DNA of 64,000 nt from Clostridium pascui (GTDB lineage: Bacteria; Bacillota; Clostridia; Clostridiales; Clostridiaceae), in NCBI RefSeq assembly GCF_016908015.1, contig NZ_JAFBDB010000004.1, forward strand, positions 186,001 to 250,000, in the 5' to 3' direction. Each line of letters starts with the position of its first letter. Position 1 is the first letter of the stretch. Position numbers and translations under genes: made by a program. This document shows, piece after piece, positions 26,895 through 35,150 of this stretch. Under the pieces are notes generated by a model. The model did no database searches and was not told the DNA's origin. It saw only the letters and a list, made by a program, of their open reading frames with translations.

Positions 26895-27965
26895 TTATTC
26901 AATAACTCCTCCACCAAGAACCATGTCTCCATCATAAAATACTACGGATTGACCCTTAGTTATAGCTCTTTGTTTTTCCTTAAAAGTAACCTTTATTTTA
27001 TGTCCACCATCAATTGGCTCTATTAATGCTTTTTGGGGGTGTGCCGAATATCTTATTTTAGCTTCAACTTCCATTGGTGCCTCTAAAATATCCATGGAAA
27101 TTAAGTTTATATCCTTTGCTACAAGTACTCTTGTAAATATATCTTCTTCATCTCCAAGTACAACCTCATTAGTCTTTGGTCTTATGTCTGTAACATATAC
27201 AGGTTTACCCAAAGCTATTCCAAGTCCTTTTCTTTGTCCTATTGTATAGTATACAATTCCCTTATGCTTTCCAAGTATATTTCCATTTTTATCTATAAAA
27301 TTTCCTTCTTTTACTTTTCCAGGATAGTTTCTATTTATATATCCGCCATGATCATTATCATATACAAAACATATTTCCTCACTATCCTTTTTATTGTGTA
27401 CTCTAAGACCTATTTTTTTTGCTATTTCCCTTATTTGATCCTTTGTATATTCTCCGCAAGGCATAAGGGTTCTGCTTAATTGAAATTGAGTAAGATTATA
27501 AAGTGCATAAGTTTGATCTTTTCTTGAGTCATCAGATTTTCTAAGTGTATATCTATAGCCATTTTGACCTATTATTGCATAATGACCTGTAGCTACATAA
27601 TCTATGCCCATTGCCATTGCTTTTTTTAGAAACAAGTCAAACTTTATGTGCTTATTACATGCTATACATGGGTTTGGAGTTCGACCTACAAGATATTCAT
27701 CCACAAAATAATCTATTACCTTTTCTTTAAAGTCTTCTTTAAAATTCATTACATGAAAAGGAATATCTAGTGCTTGTGCAACTCTTCTAGCATCTGCTAC
27801 AGCACTTAGTGAGCAGCATCCTCCATCCCTTTCCTCAAAATTATCATCATCCTGCCATATTTGCATTGTGACTCCAATTACATCATACCCCTGCTCTTTT
27901 AAAAGATAAGCTGCAACAGAGCTATCCACTCCTCCGCTCATACCAAGTAAAACTTTCTTCTTCAA
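26895..27965 (-). CDS. mnmA: tRNA-specific 2-thiouridylase MnmA
   Basis: Adds sulfur to U34 of tRNA-Lys, Glu and Gln, using sulfur passed from a cysteine desulfurase. Motifs: PP-loop [15 protein letters not shown] at the N-terminus, the first catalytic Cys in [15 protein letters not shown] near residue 100, the second in SEEICFV near 198, and the C-terminal barrel. The start is TTG at 27965, where AGGAGG is seven bases upstream and the family begins with [14 protein letters not shown]; an upstream extension of 11 codons has no support. It follows the desulfurase gene on the same strand by 73 bases, which suits a dedicated sulfur relay. Confidence 0.95.
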   Translation of the reverse strand: MKKKVLLGMSGGVDSSVAAYLLKEQGYDVIGVTMQIWQDDDNFEERDGGCCSLSAVADARRVAQALDIPFHVMNFKEDFKEKVIDYFVDEYLVGRTPNPCIACNKHIKFDLFLKKAMAMGIDYVATGHYAIIGQNGYRYTLRKSDDSRKDQTYALYNLTQFQLSRTLMPCGEYTKDQIREIAKKIGLRVHNKKDSEEICFVYDNDHGGYINRNYPGKVKEGNFIDKNGNILGKHKGIVYYTIGQRKGLGIALGKPVYVTDIRPKTNEVVLGDEEDIFTRVLVAKDINLISMDILEAPMEVEAKIRYSAHPQKALIEPIDGGHKIKVTFKEKQRAITKGQSVVFYDGDMVLGGGVIE

Positions 27966-28038
27966 CTTAATACCTCCTATTAAACTTAATCCTAACACCT
28001 AATAGCTTCATGCATTTTTATGAGCTCGATATTAATGA

Positions 28039-29181
28039 CTAATAACCTCTTAACTTTTGTACACAATCCCTAACCACATTAATAACCTTATCTACATGTT
28101 CCTTTGTAGTTTTATCTCCTAAACTAAATCTTATAGCTTCCTTGGCTTCTTTATTTGAAAGCCCTATAGCTTTAAGTACATGCGAAGGCTCTACAGCCCC
28201 AGCTTGACATGCACTACCTGAGGATACAAAAATACCTTCCCTATCCATCATCATAAGCATTAATTCTGCTTGGGCATCATTAAATGTTATGTTTACACTT
28301 CCAGGAAGTCTTTTCTCACCTTTAGCACCATTTAGCTTAGTCCCAGGTATTTGTAAAAGTTCATTTATAAGTATATCTCTCAAATAGATTAATCTTTCTC
28401 TATGCTCATTTAGATTATTTAAAGCAATTTCAGAAGCCTTTCCAAATCCAACAATAGAGGCTAAGTTTTCTGTACCTCCTCGTTTTCCTTTTTCCTGCTC
28501 TCCTCCATGAATTAAATTATCTATTTTAGTACCTTTTCTTATATATAGTGCACCAATTCCCTTTGGTCCATATATTTTATGAGAAGCAAAGCTTAATAAA
28601 TCTATATTCATATTTTCTACATCTAAATGTATATTCCCCACTGCCTGCACTGCATCTGTGTGAAAAACTATATTTCTTTCCTTACAAACCTTTCCTATTT
28701 CACTTATAGGCTCTATAGTTCCTATTTCATTATTTGCAATCATTATTGAAACTAAAATAGTATCTTTTCTTATGCTATTTTTTAATTCTTGTAGATGTAT
28801 AAGCCCATATTCATCCACAGGAAGATAAGTTATTTCAAAATCAAACTTCTTTAAATACTCACAGGCATTTAGAACTGCATGATGTTCAATGGAAGAAGTG
28901 ATTATATGGCGTCCCTTATTCATATTTGCAAAGGCCACTCCTTTTATTGCCCAGTTGTCACTTTCAGTTCCCCCTGAAGTAAAATATATTTCACTACTCT
29001 TAGCATTTATTAAATTTGCTAACGCTTCTCTGCTTTCATCTATAATCATTTTTGCCCTATTGGAAAGAGAATATGCAGAAGAAGGATTTGCAAAATATTC
29101 TTTTATGTAAGGTTCCATTGCTTCTACTACTTCTGGTTTTACATAAGTAGTAGCGCTATAATCCATATATATTTTATCCAA
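28039..29181 (-). CDS. Cysteine desulfurase (NifS/IscS type)
   Basis: PLP enzyme that takes sulfur from cysteine as a persulfide for Fe-S clusters and tRNA thiolation. The 380-residue protein has MDYSATTYVKPEV at the N-terminus, TSGGTESDNWAI near 72, the PLP lysine in SFASHKIYGPKG near 205, and the mobile catalytic Cys in SSGSACQAGAVEPSHVL near 325. The start is TTG at 29181 with GGAGGTG six bases upstream. No iscU follows; mnmA does, so supply of sulfur to MnmA is likely. cysK and an Rrf2 regulator lie upstream. Confidence 0.93.
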   Translation of the reverse strand: MDKIYMDYSATTYVKPEVVEAMEPYIKEYFANPSSAYSLSNRAKMIIDESREALANLINAKSSEIYFTSGGTESDNWAIKGVAFANMNKGRHIITSSIEHHAVLNACEYLKKFDFEITYLPVDEYGLIHLQELKNSIRKDTILVSIMIANNEIGTIEPISEIGKVCKERNIVFHTDAVQAVGNIHLDVENMNIDLLSFASHKIYGPKGIGALYIRKGTKIDNLIHGGEQEKGKRGGTENLASIVGFGKASEIALNNLNEHRERLIYLRDILINELLQIPGTKLNGAKGEKRLPGSVNITFNDAQAELMLMMMDREGIFVSSGSACQAGAVEPSHVLKAIGLSNKEAKEAIRFSLGDKTTKEHVDKVINVVRDCVQKLRGY

Positions 29182-29281
29182 ATTATTCACCTCCGTACAA
29201 CAATATAGTATAACACAAAGCACTAAGTTCTAGTATAAGGATTTATTAAATTTTACACCTTTTTTGTGAACTATCCAAGAC

Positions 29282-29378
29282 TAGTAAGCAGTAAAAAAGT
29301 AACCAGTAACCAGTTATGGATGTTTTGCAAAGCAAAACCACATTTTACTGGCTACTGGTTACTGACTACTGGTTACTA
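29282..29378. repeat. Palindromic CCAGTAA/TTACTGG intergenic element
   Basis: The left arm has CTAGTAAGCAGT and AGTAACCAGTAACCAGT units; the centre is a perfect GTTTTGC-AAA-GCAAAAC hairpin (29322-29338); the right arm has ACTGGCTACTGGTTACTGACTACTGGTTACT. The stretch AGTAACCAGTAACCAGTTATGGA-GTTTTGCAAAGC is shared almost exactly with 39638-39739. The minus-strand TAG of the right end (29376-29378) is the cysK stop codon. Confidence 0.85.
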
Positions 29379-30305
29379 ATCAAATATTCCCATAGATAAA
29401 TATCTTGATCCTGTATCAGGAAGAAGTACAACTATATTTTTATCTTTGTTTTCTTCTCTTTCCGCTATTATCTTTGCTGCATATAGTGCCGCTCCAGAAG
29501 ATATTCCAACAAGCATTCCTTCTAGATGAGCTGCTTCTTTTGTAGTTTTAAGTGCATCTTCATTTGTAACTCTTACTATTTCATCAATTACTTCTGTGTT
29601 TAATATACTTGGAATAAATCCTGCACCTATCCCCTGAATTTTATGAGGGCCTGGTTTTTCCCCTGAAAGTACAGCTGAAGCTTCTGGTTCCACTGCCACT
29701 ATTTTAACATTTGGATTTTTTTCTTTTAGGTATTCGGAAACTCCAGTTATAGTTCCTCCAGTTCCTACCCCTGCTATAAATATATCTACCTGGCCTTCAG
29801 TATCTTCCCATATTTCTTTTGCTGTAGTTAGTTTATGAATTTTAGGATTTGCTTTATTCTCAAACTGCTGAGGTATAAAAGAATTATTATTTTCAGCTGC
29901 TATTTCTTCTGCTTTTTTAATTGCACCTTTCATACCTTCTGCTCCAGGTGTTAATACAAGCTCTGCTCCATAAGCCTTTAGTAAATTTCTTCTTTCAACA
30001 CTCATGGTATCAGGCATAGTTAGTATTAATTTATATCCTTTTACTGTAGCTGCAAAAGCAAGTCCCACGCCAGTATTTCCACTAGTTGGCTCTATAATTA
30101 TAGAATCCTTATTTAAAAGTCCCTGTTTTTCAGCTTCTTCAAGCATTGCAAATGCAATTCTATCCTTTACACTTCCTGCTGGGTTAAAATATTCTACCTT
30201 TGCAATTATATTCCCCTTTAAATTGTATCTTTCCTTAAATTTATCAACTTTTACAAGTGGTGTGTTTCCTATTAATTCTGTTAAATTATTATATACCTTT
30301 TTCAT
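29376..30305 (-). CDS. cysK: Cysteine synthase A (O-acetylserine sulfhydrylase)
   Basis: PLP enzyme making cysteine from O-acetylserine and sulfide. The 309-residue protein has NTPLVKVDKF near residue 14, the PLP lysine in NPAGSVKDRIAF near 45, the substrate loop TSGNTGVGLA near 72, the glycine-rich phosphate loop GVGTGGTITG near 180, and the C-terminal LPDTGSRYLS. AGGAGAG precedes ATG. It is downstream of an Rrf2-family regulator, which suggests regulation by cysteine supply. Its stop codon lies in a repeat element. Confidence 0.95.
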   Translation of the reverse strand: MKKVYNNLTELIGNTPLVKVDKFKERYNLKGNIIAKVEYFNPAGSVKDRIAFAMLEEAEKQGLLNKDSIIIEPTSGNTGVGLAFAATVKGYKLILTMPDTMSVERRNLLKAYGAELVLTPGAEGMKGAIKKAEEIAAENNNSFIPQQFENKANPKIHKLTTAKEIWEDTEGQVDIFIAGVGTGGTITGVSEYLKEKNPNVKIVAVEPEASAVLSGEKPGPHKIQGIGAGFIPSILNTEVIDEIVRVTNEDALKTTKEAAHLEGMLVGISSGAALYAAKIIAEREENKDKNIVVLLPDTGSRYLSMGIFD

Positions 30306-30359
30306 ATAACATCTCTCCTCTATTATACATATTTGTTTACTATGATTTTATTTAAAATT

Positions 30360-30420
30360 TTAGTTGGGATATATTTTTACAGAACTCTTAATATTCCTAT
30401 AAACCGCGCATCCCAACTAA
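30360..30420. repeat. Inverted repeat between the Rrf2 gene and cysK
   Basis: Perfect 11-bp arms TTAGTTGGGAT (30360-30370) and ATCCCAACTAA (30410-30420) with 39 bases between. It lies in the cysK 5' region on the minus strand. It could be an operator pair, a hairpin leader or an attenuator; there is no T run. Function is not resolved. Confidence 0.55.
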
Positions 30421-30488
30421 ATAATATTTGTTTTATCAATTATCTGTAACTGAAATATAAATTGCACTTTATAAATAATTTCTAATTT

Positions 30489-30926
30489 TTATATATAATA
30501 CATAGTTACATCATTATTATATTTCTTATAATCTTCTACAAGTTGTTCTAAAGTTATAGAATCTACAACTTGGTTTATATTTTCTCTTAAATTCCCCCAA
30601 ACTCTATCTTCTATACATCTTTCTATCTTAGAGTTTTTTTCTTCTTCAGGAACATCTACTTGAAAAAGTTCTCCTTCTAAGGCCCTTAGTATTTCTCCTA
30701 CTGTAATATCTTTAGGTTCCTTTACTAAAGTATATCCTCCTTGAGAGCCTTTTCTTCCCTTTACCAGTTCTCTTTTTCTTAAGAGAGAAAAAATTTGTTC
30801 TAAGTACCCTTCAGATATATTTTGTCTTTCCGATATACTTTTTAACGTAACCACATCATTAAATGAATTTGTAGCTAAATCTAGTATTGCTTTTAATCCA
30901 TATATTCCTTTTGTAGATATCTTCAC
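30489..30926 (-). CDS. Rrf2-family transcriptional regulator (CymR-like)
   Basis: The 145-residue protein has the Rrf2 winged helix: MKISTKGIYGLKAI, LKSISERQNISEGYLEQIFSLLRK, then the wing GRKGSQGGYTL. Fe-S-sensing members such as IscR and NsrR carry three conserved cysteines after the wing; here only one (ERCIED) is present, so it is more like CymR, the cysteine regulator. The start is GTG with AGGAG eight bases upstream. Its place just before cysK and the desulfurase supports a role in sulfur metabolism. Confidence 0.88.
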   Translation of the reverse strand: MKISTKGIYGLKAILDLATNSFNDVVTLKSISERQNISEGYLEQIFSLLRKRELVKGRKGSQGGYTLVKEPKDITVGEILRALEGELFQVDVPEEEKNSKIERCIEDRVWGNLRENINQVVDSITLEQLVEDYKKYNNDVTMYYI

Positions 30927-30976
30927 TTCAACAACTCCTACTAAACAAATAAGTTTTATATGTTATATTAATTATA

Positions 30977-32443
30977 TTAATTTCCACTTAATTTGTCAAC
31001 ATTATTTTTAAGTTTTTTGACCTCTTCTCCAATTATTTTTATGCCTTTTTCTATATTGTCAAATGAAATCCTGGAAAAACTAAGTCGTAATTCATTATAT
31101 CCTCCTTTGTTTACATAAAACATATCTCCTGGAGTGAATATTACGCCTCTATTAGAGCAGTTTTTTAAGAGTTCTCTTGAACTTATACCTTTAAGCTTTA
31201 TATATACATATAAGCCTCCATCCCCTAATATATATTCATGAGGGATGTATTTCTTAATAAGTTCTTTTGTAAAATTATATTTTGATTTATATATATTCCT
31301 AGCCTTTTTTAAATATTTTTCAAAGCTTCCATTGTTCATATATTGATACAAAAGTGCTTGATCTAAAAATGAAGTGTGTATATTTCTGCTTCTTTTAACA
31401 CTTTGAAGTATATCTATAAGTCTTCTATCTCCAAATATCCATCCAATTCTGAGACCTGGAAAAAGTATTTTTGATAGACTTCCTATATAAATTACTCCAT
31501 TTCCATCGCCGCCTATACTAGCTATAGGTGCAATATGAGATCCTGAATGCTGTAATTCTTCATTAAATCCATCCTCTATTATAGGAACGTTATATTGCCT
31601 AAGTATATTATATACATTTTCTCTTTTTTTATAAGACATAACCATACCTGTAGGATTATGATATGATGGTATGAAAAAAGCAAACTTAAACTTATGGGTA
31701 TTAAGTTCTTCTCTAAGCTTATCTTCGTCAATCCCTTCCTTGTTTACAGCTATTCCGTGAATATCAATTCCTTGAAGTTTCATTATTTTTATAGCTGTAT
31801 TATGAGTAGGATCTTCACAAAGTATACTGTCTCCCTTGTTAGTTAATGTGCTTAAGATTATATCAAATCCCTCGGTAAAGCCATTAGTTATAAGTATATC
31901 ATTATCTCTTGTACTAACTCCTTTTTTATTCATATAGTCCATAAGATAGTTTATTAAAGGCTTGTATCCCTGAGCATATCCGTAATTTAAAAGTTTTTCT
32001 CCCTCTATCGCCATTCTATCTAAAAAAGCTTTTTTAAATTCTTCTATGTCAAACAAACTTTCATCTGGAGCAATACTTTTAAAAGATATCATACCTTTTT
32101 TAAAAACAGCCTCATTTTTCATAACATCTAACTTCTCTGCCCTTTTAGCAAAAGAATTCACAGTTTCTTCCCAGTCTACATTCCAATCGTTAATCGTTAT
32201 CTTTTTTATTTCACTTACAAAACTTCCCTTACCTTTTATAGTATATATGTATCCTTCAGCCTCTAAAATTTCATATGCTCTTACCACTGTATTTCTACTT
32301 ATATTTAGGTTTTCGCTTATTTCTCTTGTAGAAGGAAGTTTACTAGAGGATGAAAGCATTCCATCCTCTAACATATTTTTTATATAATTATAAAGCTGTT
32401 CATATATAGGCTCTTTTTTATTAAAATTTATATTTCTAAACAT
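30977..32443 (-). CDS. MocR/GabR-type PLP-dependent transcriptional regulator
   Basis: The 488-residue protein joins an N-terminal GntR winged helix (EPIYEQLYNYIKNML; TREISENLNISRNTVVRAYEILEAEGYIY) to a fold-type I aminotransferase domain, with the cofactor pocket NPTG near residue 280 and the PLP lysine in YIGSLSKILFPGLRIG near 325. Such proteins sense an amine or amino acid through PLP. It lies 38 bases after ddl on the same strand; some MocR proteins (DdlR of Brevibacillus) control ddl, so it may be the ddl regulator. PdxR- or GabR-like roles are alternatives. Confidence 0.9.
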   Translation of the reverse strand: MFRNINFNKKEPIYEQLYNYIKNMLEDGMLSSSSKLPSTREISENLNISRNTVVRAYEILEAEGYIYTIKGKGSFVSEIKKITINDWNVDWEETVNSFAKRAEKLDVMKNEAVFKKGMISFKSIAPDESLFDIEEFKKAFLDRMAIEGEKLLNYGYAQGYKPLINYLMDYMNKKGVSTRDNDILITNGFTEGFDIILSTLTNKGDSILCEDPTHNTAIKIMKLQGIDIHGIAVNKEGIDEDKLREELNTHKFKFAFFIPSYHNPTGMVMSYKKRENVYNILRQYNVPIIEDGFNEELQHSGSHIAPIASIGGDGNGVIYIGSLSKILFPGLRIGWIFGDRRLIDILQSVKRSRNIHTSFLDQALLYQYMNNGSFEKYLKKARNIYKSKYNFTKELIKKYIPHEYILGDGGLYVYIKLKGISSRELLKNCSNRGVIFTPGDMFYVNKGGYNELRLSFSRISFDNIEKGIKIIGEEVKKLKNNVDKLSGN

Positions 32444-32481
32444 ATTAGCTCCTTATATACCAACTTAATTATATGAATCCG

Positions 32482-33384
32482 CTAAAATTGTTTTCCTGAT
32501 AACTCTATTATTTTATCCAAAAGGCTTTTAAAGCTCATACCTGCTGCCTTAGCACTTTTAGGAAATAAGCTATTTTTAGTCATACCAGATAGAGTGTTTA
32601 CCTCAAGTACATATACTTCTTCCCCTTTTATCATTATATCGATACGTGCATATACTCTTAAGTTTAAACCTTTCCAGCATTTTTTACAAATATCTTTAAC
32701 TTTCTTATCAATATGATCAGGTAAATTTACCACAATTTCTTCTGCACCCTCGTCCTCATATTTCGATTTGTAATCGAAAAACTCATCTCTCTTAGGCTTT
32801 ATAGATAGTATAGGTAATATTTGTCCATCAAGCATACAACAAGTTATCTCTTCGCCCTTTATATATTCTTCAATCATTACTTCTTTATCATGCTTTAGGG
32901 CTTCTTTTACAGCTTCTTTTAAGTTTTCTTTATTTTTAACTATAAATATTCCTATACTTGATCCACCACTGTTTGGTTTAACCACTATGGGATATTTCAT
33001 TTCATCTACTTTCTCATAATTTATATCATCTTCATGTTTTACCATAATCCACTTAGGTGTAGGTATATTTTCTCCTAAAAATATTTTTTTACATATATTT
33101 TTATCCATGCACAATGCACTTTCTAGAACTCCACATCCTGAATATGGTACTTTAAGACTTTCAAGAATTGCTTGAATTTTACCATCCTCCCCAAACTTCC
33201 CATGGAGAGCAATAAATGCAAACTCTAAAGATTTTGCTCTGTCTATAAGTTCGTATTCTGTATTTATAGGTACAGGAAGCACCTCATACTTTTCTTTATC
33301 AAGATTTTCTATTATTTCATTTCCTGTGAGTATTGATATTTCTCTTTCATCAGAAACTCCACCCATTATAACGCCTACATGCAT
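32482..33384 (-). CDS. ddl: D-alanine--D-alanine ligase
   Basis: ATP-grasp enzyme that joins two D-Ala for peptidoglycan precursors. The 300-residue protein has [14 protein letters not shown] at the N-terminus, [12 protein letters not shown] near 64, [27 protein letters not shown] near 140, [14 protein letters not shown] near 178, and [15 protein letters not shown] near 265. The ATG at 33384 has GGAGGAG seven bases upstream; an in-frame upstream extension lacks an RBS. It heads a run of minus-strand genes with mocR next. Confidence 0.95.
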   Translation of the reverse strand: MHVGVIMGGVSDEREISILTGNEIIENLDKEKYEVLPVPINTEYELIDRAKSLEFAFIALHGKFGEDGKIQAILESLKVPYSGCGVLESALCMDKNICKKIFLGENIPTPKWIMVKHEDDINYEKVDEMKYPIVVKPNSGGSSIGIFIVKNKENLKEAVKEALKHDKEVMIEEYIKGEEITCCMLDGQILPILSIKPKRDEFFDYKSKYEDEGAEEIVVNLPDHIDKKVKDICKKCWKGLNLRVYARIDIMIKGEEVYVLEVNTLSGMTKNSLFPKSAKAAGMSFKSLLDKIIELSGKQF

Positions 33385-33529
33385 AATTTTTCTCCTCCGA
33401 AGAATTAATAACACCATTTGGTAATTATTATCTATATATTTAAACATCCTTACTTATATTATATATAATTTAATTTTTATAGAAAGCTCCACTTAATAAG
33501 TATTTTTTATTATTAGTGGTACTACGATA

Positions 33530-33597
33530 ATAAGAAAGAGGATGAAACTTAAAAATGTCCTTGAAATAGGTTCCATTTAGTTCCATCCTCTTTTTTT
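33530..33597 (-). terminator. Long-loop hairpin terminator behind the 47-residue gene
   Basis: On the minus strand AAAGAGGATGGAACT pairs with AGTTTCATCCTCTTT (one mismatch) across a loop of about 33 bases and is followed by CTTATT; the plus strand ends in a run of seven T. It begins right after the small gene's stop codon. Confidence 0.6.
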
Positions 33598-33599
33598 AT

Positions 33600-33743
33600 C
33601 TAGTTCTTGTTTCTTGTTCCCTGTTGTGCAGCATACTTGCTAGCATTCCCATTTTGCATATATCCATTATTTGCATTTCTACTGTCATTACTATTATCTA
33701 TCATACTCTGATTTTGTGCTTTAATATTTTTGCTTTTTCCCAT
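33600..33743 (-). CDS. Small Asn-rich hydrophilic protein (47 residues)
   Basis: ATG is preceded by AAGGGAGAG at suitable spacing, and a terminator follows the TAG stop. The protein starts MGKSKNIKAQNQSM and ends KYAAQQGTRNKN; it has about nine Asn, several Gln and Lys, no Cys or Trp and no membrane segment. Its size and composition recall small spore proteins (gamma-type SASP also carry Gln/Asn-rich repeats), but no diagnostic motif is present, so no function is assigned. Confidence 0.6.
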   Translation of the reverse strand: MGKSKNIKAQNQSMIDNSNDSRNANNGYMQNGNASKYAAQQGTRNKN

Positions 33744-33881
33744 TTAAATCACTCTCCCTTCACTAAAATTTTCCCCAGGGTAAGAGTAATTTATTCTATG
33801 ATAAAAGTTACTTAATTTCTAAAATGCTAATAAACTTCTATTTTTATATTATATTGCGAAAACATGTTATTAAGAAAAATC

Positions 33882-35012
33882 TCATTGTATTTTTTGTCCT
33901 TTAAATTCCTTGTATTCATTCCAAAGCTTCATAACAGGAGTTGATAACTTAAGTATATCAATACTGCTATTATTAGTTTCACATAATTTATCAACTAATT
34001 TACTTATAACTTTTCTATCTAAATTTTTAATATGAAAATCTAGCTGATCATTTGTTAAGTTTTCTAAAAATTTCCTTAACACAAGAGAGTTATTATAGTT
34101 TTCAAATAAAGGTTTAGTAAGTTCTTGATAACATCCCATTTTGCAAATATCATATGCTGCATATACTCCTGTTAAAATTGATGAAAATTGCCCAAATCCA
34201 AGACCTGGGGAAATGGTACCAAAACAATTTCCAACGAAATATGTATTATCAAATTTTGGCTTATCGCATATTCCCATCATATATCTTGTAATCTCAAATT
34301 TATCAGTTATTTTAAAATTTTGGTCAGAATCCTTGCAAGCTAAACTATAAAATCTGTCCCACATATCATTTATATTTAACTTTATATTGTCAGGATAATC
34401 AGGATAAGCAATAGATAAGTTTGCTTCTTTTTCAGAAAAAGGTATCAACCACGCATACCCCTTTGGTATTATATCATAATTAAACCATATATGAGGGTTA
34501 CTTGTTATAAACTCCCCTTCGACAGTTACTCCTCTTATAGTACAAGTTAGATCACACCTATAATTACCTAAATGAGATGCATATTCTCCATCTCCGGTAG
34601 CTAATACTACATAATCGAAATTTTTACATAGTTCTTCATATTCGTAGTTTGAGTTAAAATTAATATTACATTTTATCTGCTTTGCTAATTGATTTTCATA
34701 GGAATTCTCATGTCTGCCTCTTATATTTGTATATCCAATTTTCTCTTCAATATTTCCAATCTCATTTTTAGAGTGTATTGATAACTTATTAATTTCATCT
34801 ATAGGTTTTAAATTTATATTATAGTTCTCTGATATGTAAGATAAATTGTCTTTAATAGGTCTGTCGAGAATACTAAACATAGATTCTGCATTAATAAATC
34901 TATCCCCCACTTTATTTCTTTTTTCAAAAATAGTTGGCGTAATTCCTTGCTTCTCTAAAGTTATAGCACAAGAAAGCCCAGCTATTCCAGCTCCCATAAT
35001 AGCTACTTTCAT
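33882..35012 (-). CDS. FAD-dependent oxidoreductase (geranylgeranyl-reductase-like)
   Basis: The 376-residue protein begins with a dinucleotide-binding motif MKVAIMGAGIAGLSCAITLE and an acidic FEKRNK end of the second strand. VVLATGDGEY near residue 135 and FVGNCFGTISPGLGFGQ near 275 are the other FAD-contact motifs of this fold. The middle (WFNYDIIPKGYAWLIPFSEKEANLSIAYPD) matches the geranylgeranyl-reductase-like group, which reduces or oxidises lipids and polyketide-like substrates. There is no signal peptide. Neighbours give no pathway clue. Substrate is unknown. Confidence 0.78.
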   Translation of the reverse strand: MKVAIMGAGIAGLSCAITLEKQGITPTIFEKRNKVGDRFINAESMFSILDRPIKDNLSYISENYNINLKPIDEINKLSIHSKNEIGNIEEKIGYTNIRGRHENSYENQLAKQIKCNINFNSNYEYEELCKNFDYVVLATGDGEYASHLGNYRCDLTCTIRGVTVEGEFITSNPHIWFNYDIIPKGYAWLIPFSEKEANLSIAYPDYPDNIKLNINDMWDRFYSLACKDSDQNFKITDKFEITRYMMGICDKPKFDNTYFVGNCFGTISPGLGFGQFSSILTGVYAAYDICKMGCYQELTKPLFENYNNSLVLRKFLENLTNDQLDFHIKNLDRKVISKLVDKLCETNNSSIDILKLSTPVMKLWNEYKEFKGQKIQ

Positions 35013-35110
35013 TTAATCACCTCCTATATAATGTATATCTTAACAATTTTTTTATACATTATTTAAAATTAAAATAGTAATTTATTATTGAACTTATATA
35101 TTCTATATTC

Positions 35111-35150
35111 TAATAAAAATAGGATGCCTAGTAGCATCCTATTTTTATTA
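35111..35150. terminator. 17-bp bidirectional terminator
   Basis: Perfect arms TAATAAAAATAGGATGC/GCATCCTATTTTTATTA (35111-35127 and 35134-35150), loop CTAGTA. It overlaps the final codon of the coiled-coil protein and lies upstream of the FAD gene. Confidence 0.9.

Noticed and set aside
29282-29378. Possible CRISPR-like or tRNA-like structure
   Set aside because: The units are inverted arms around one palindrome, with no spacer pattern and no cloverleaf.
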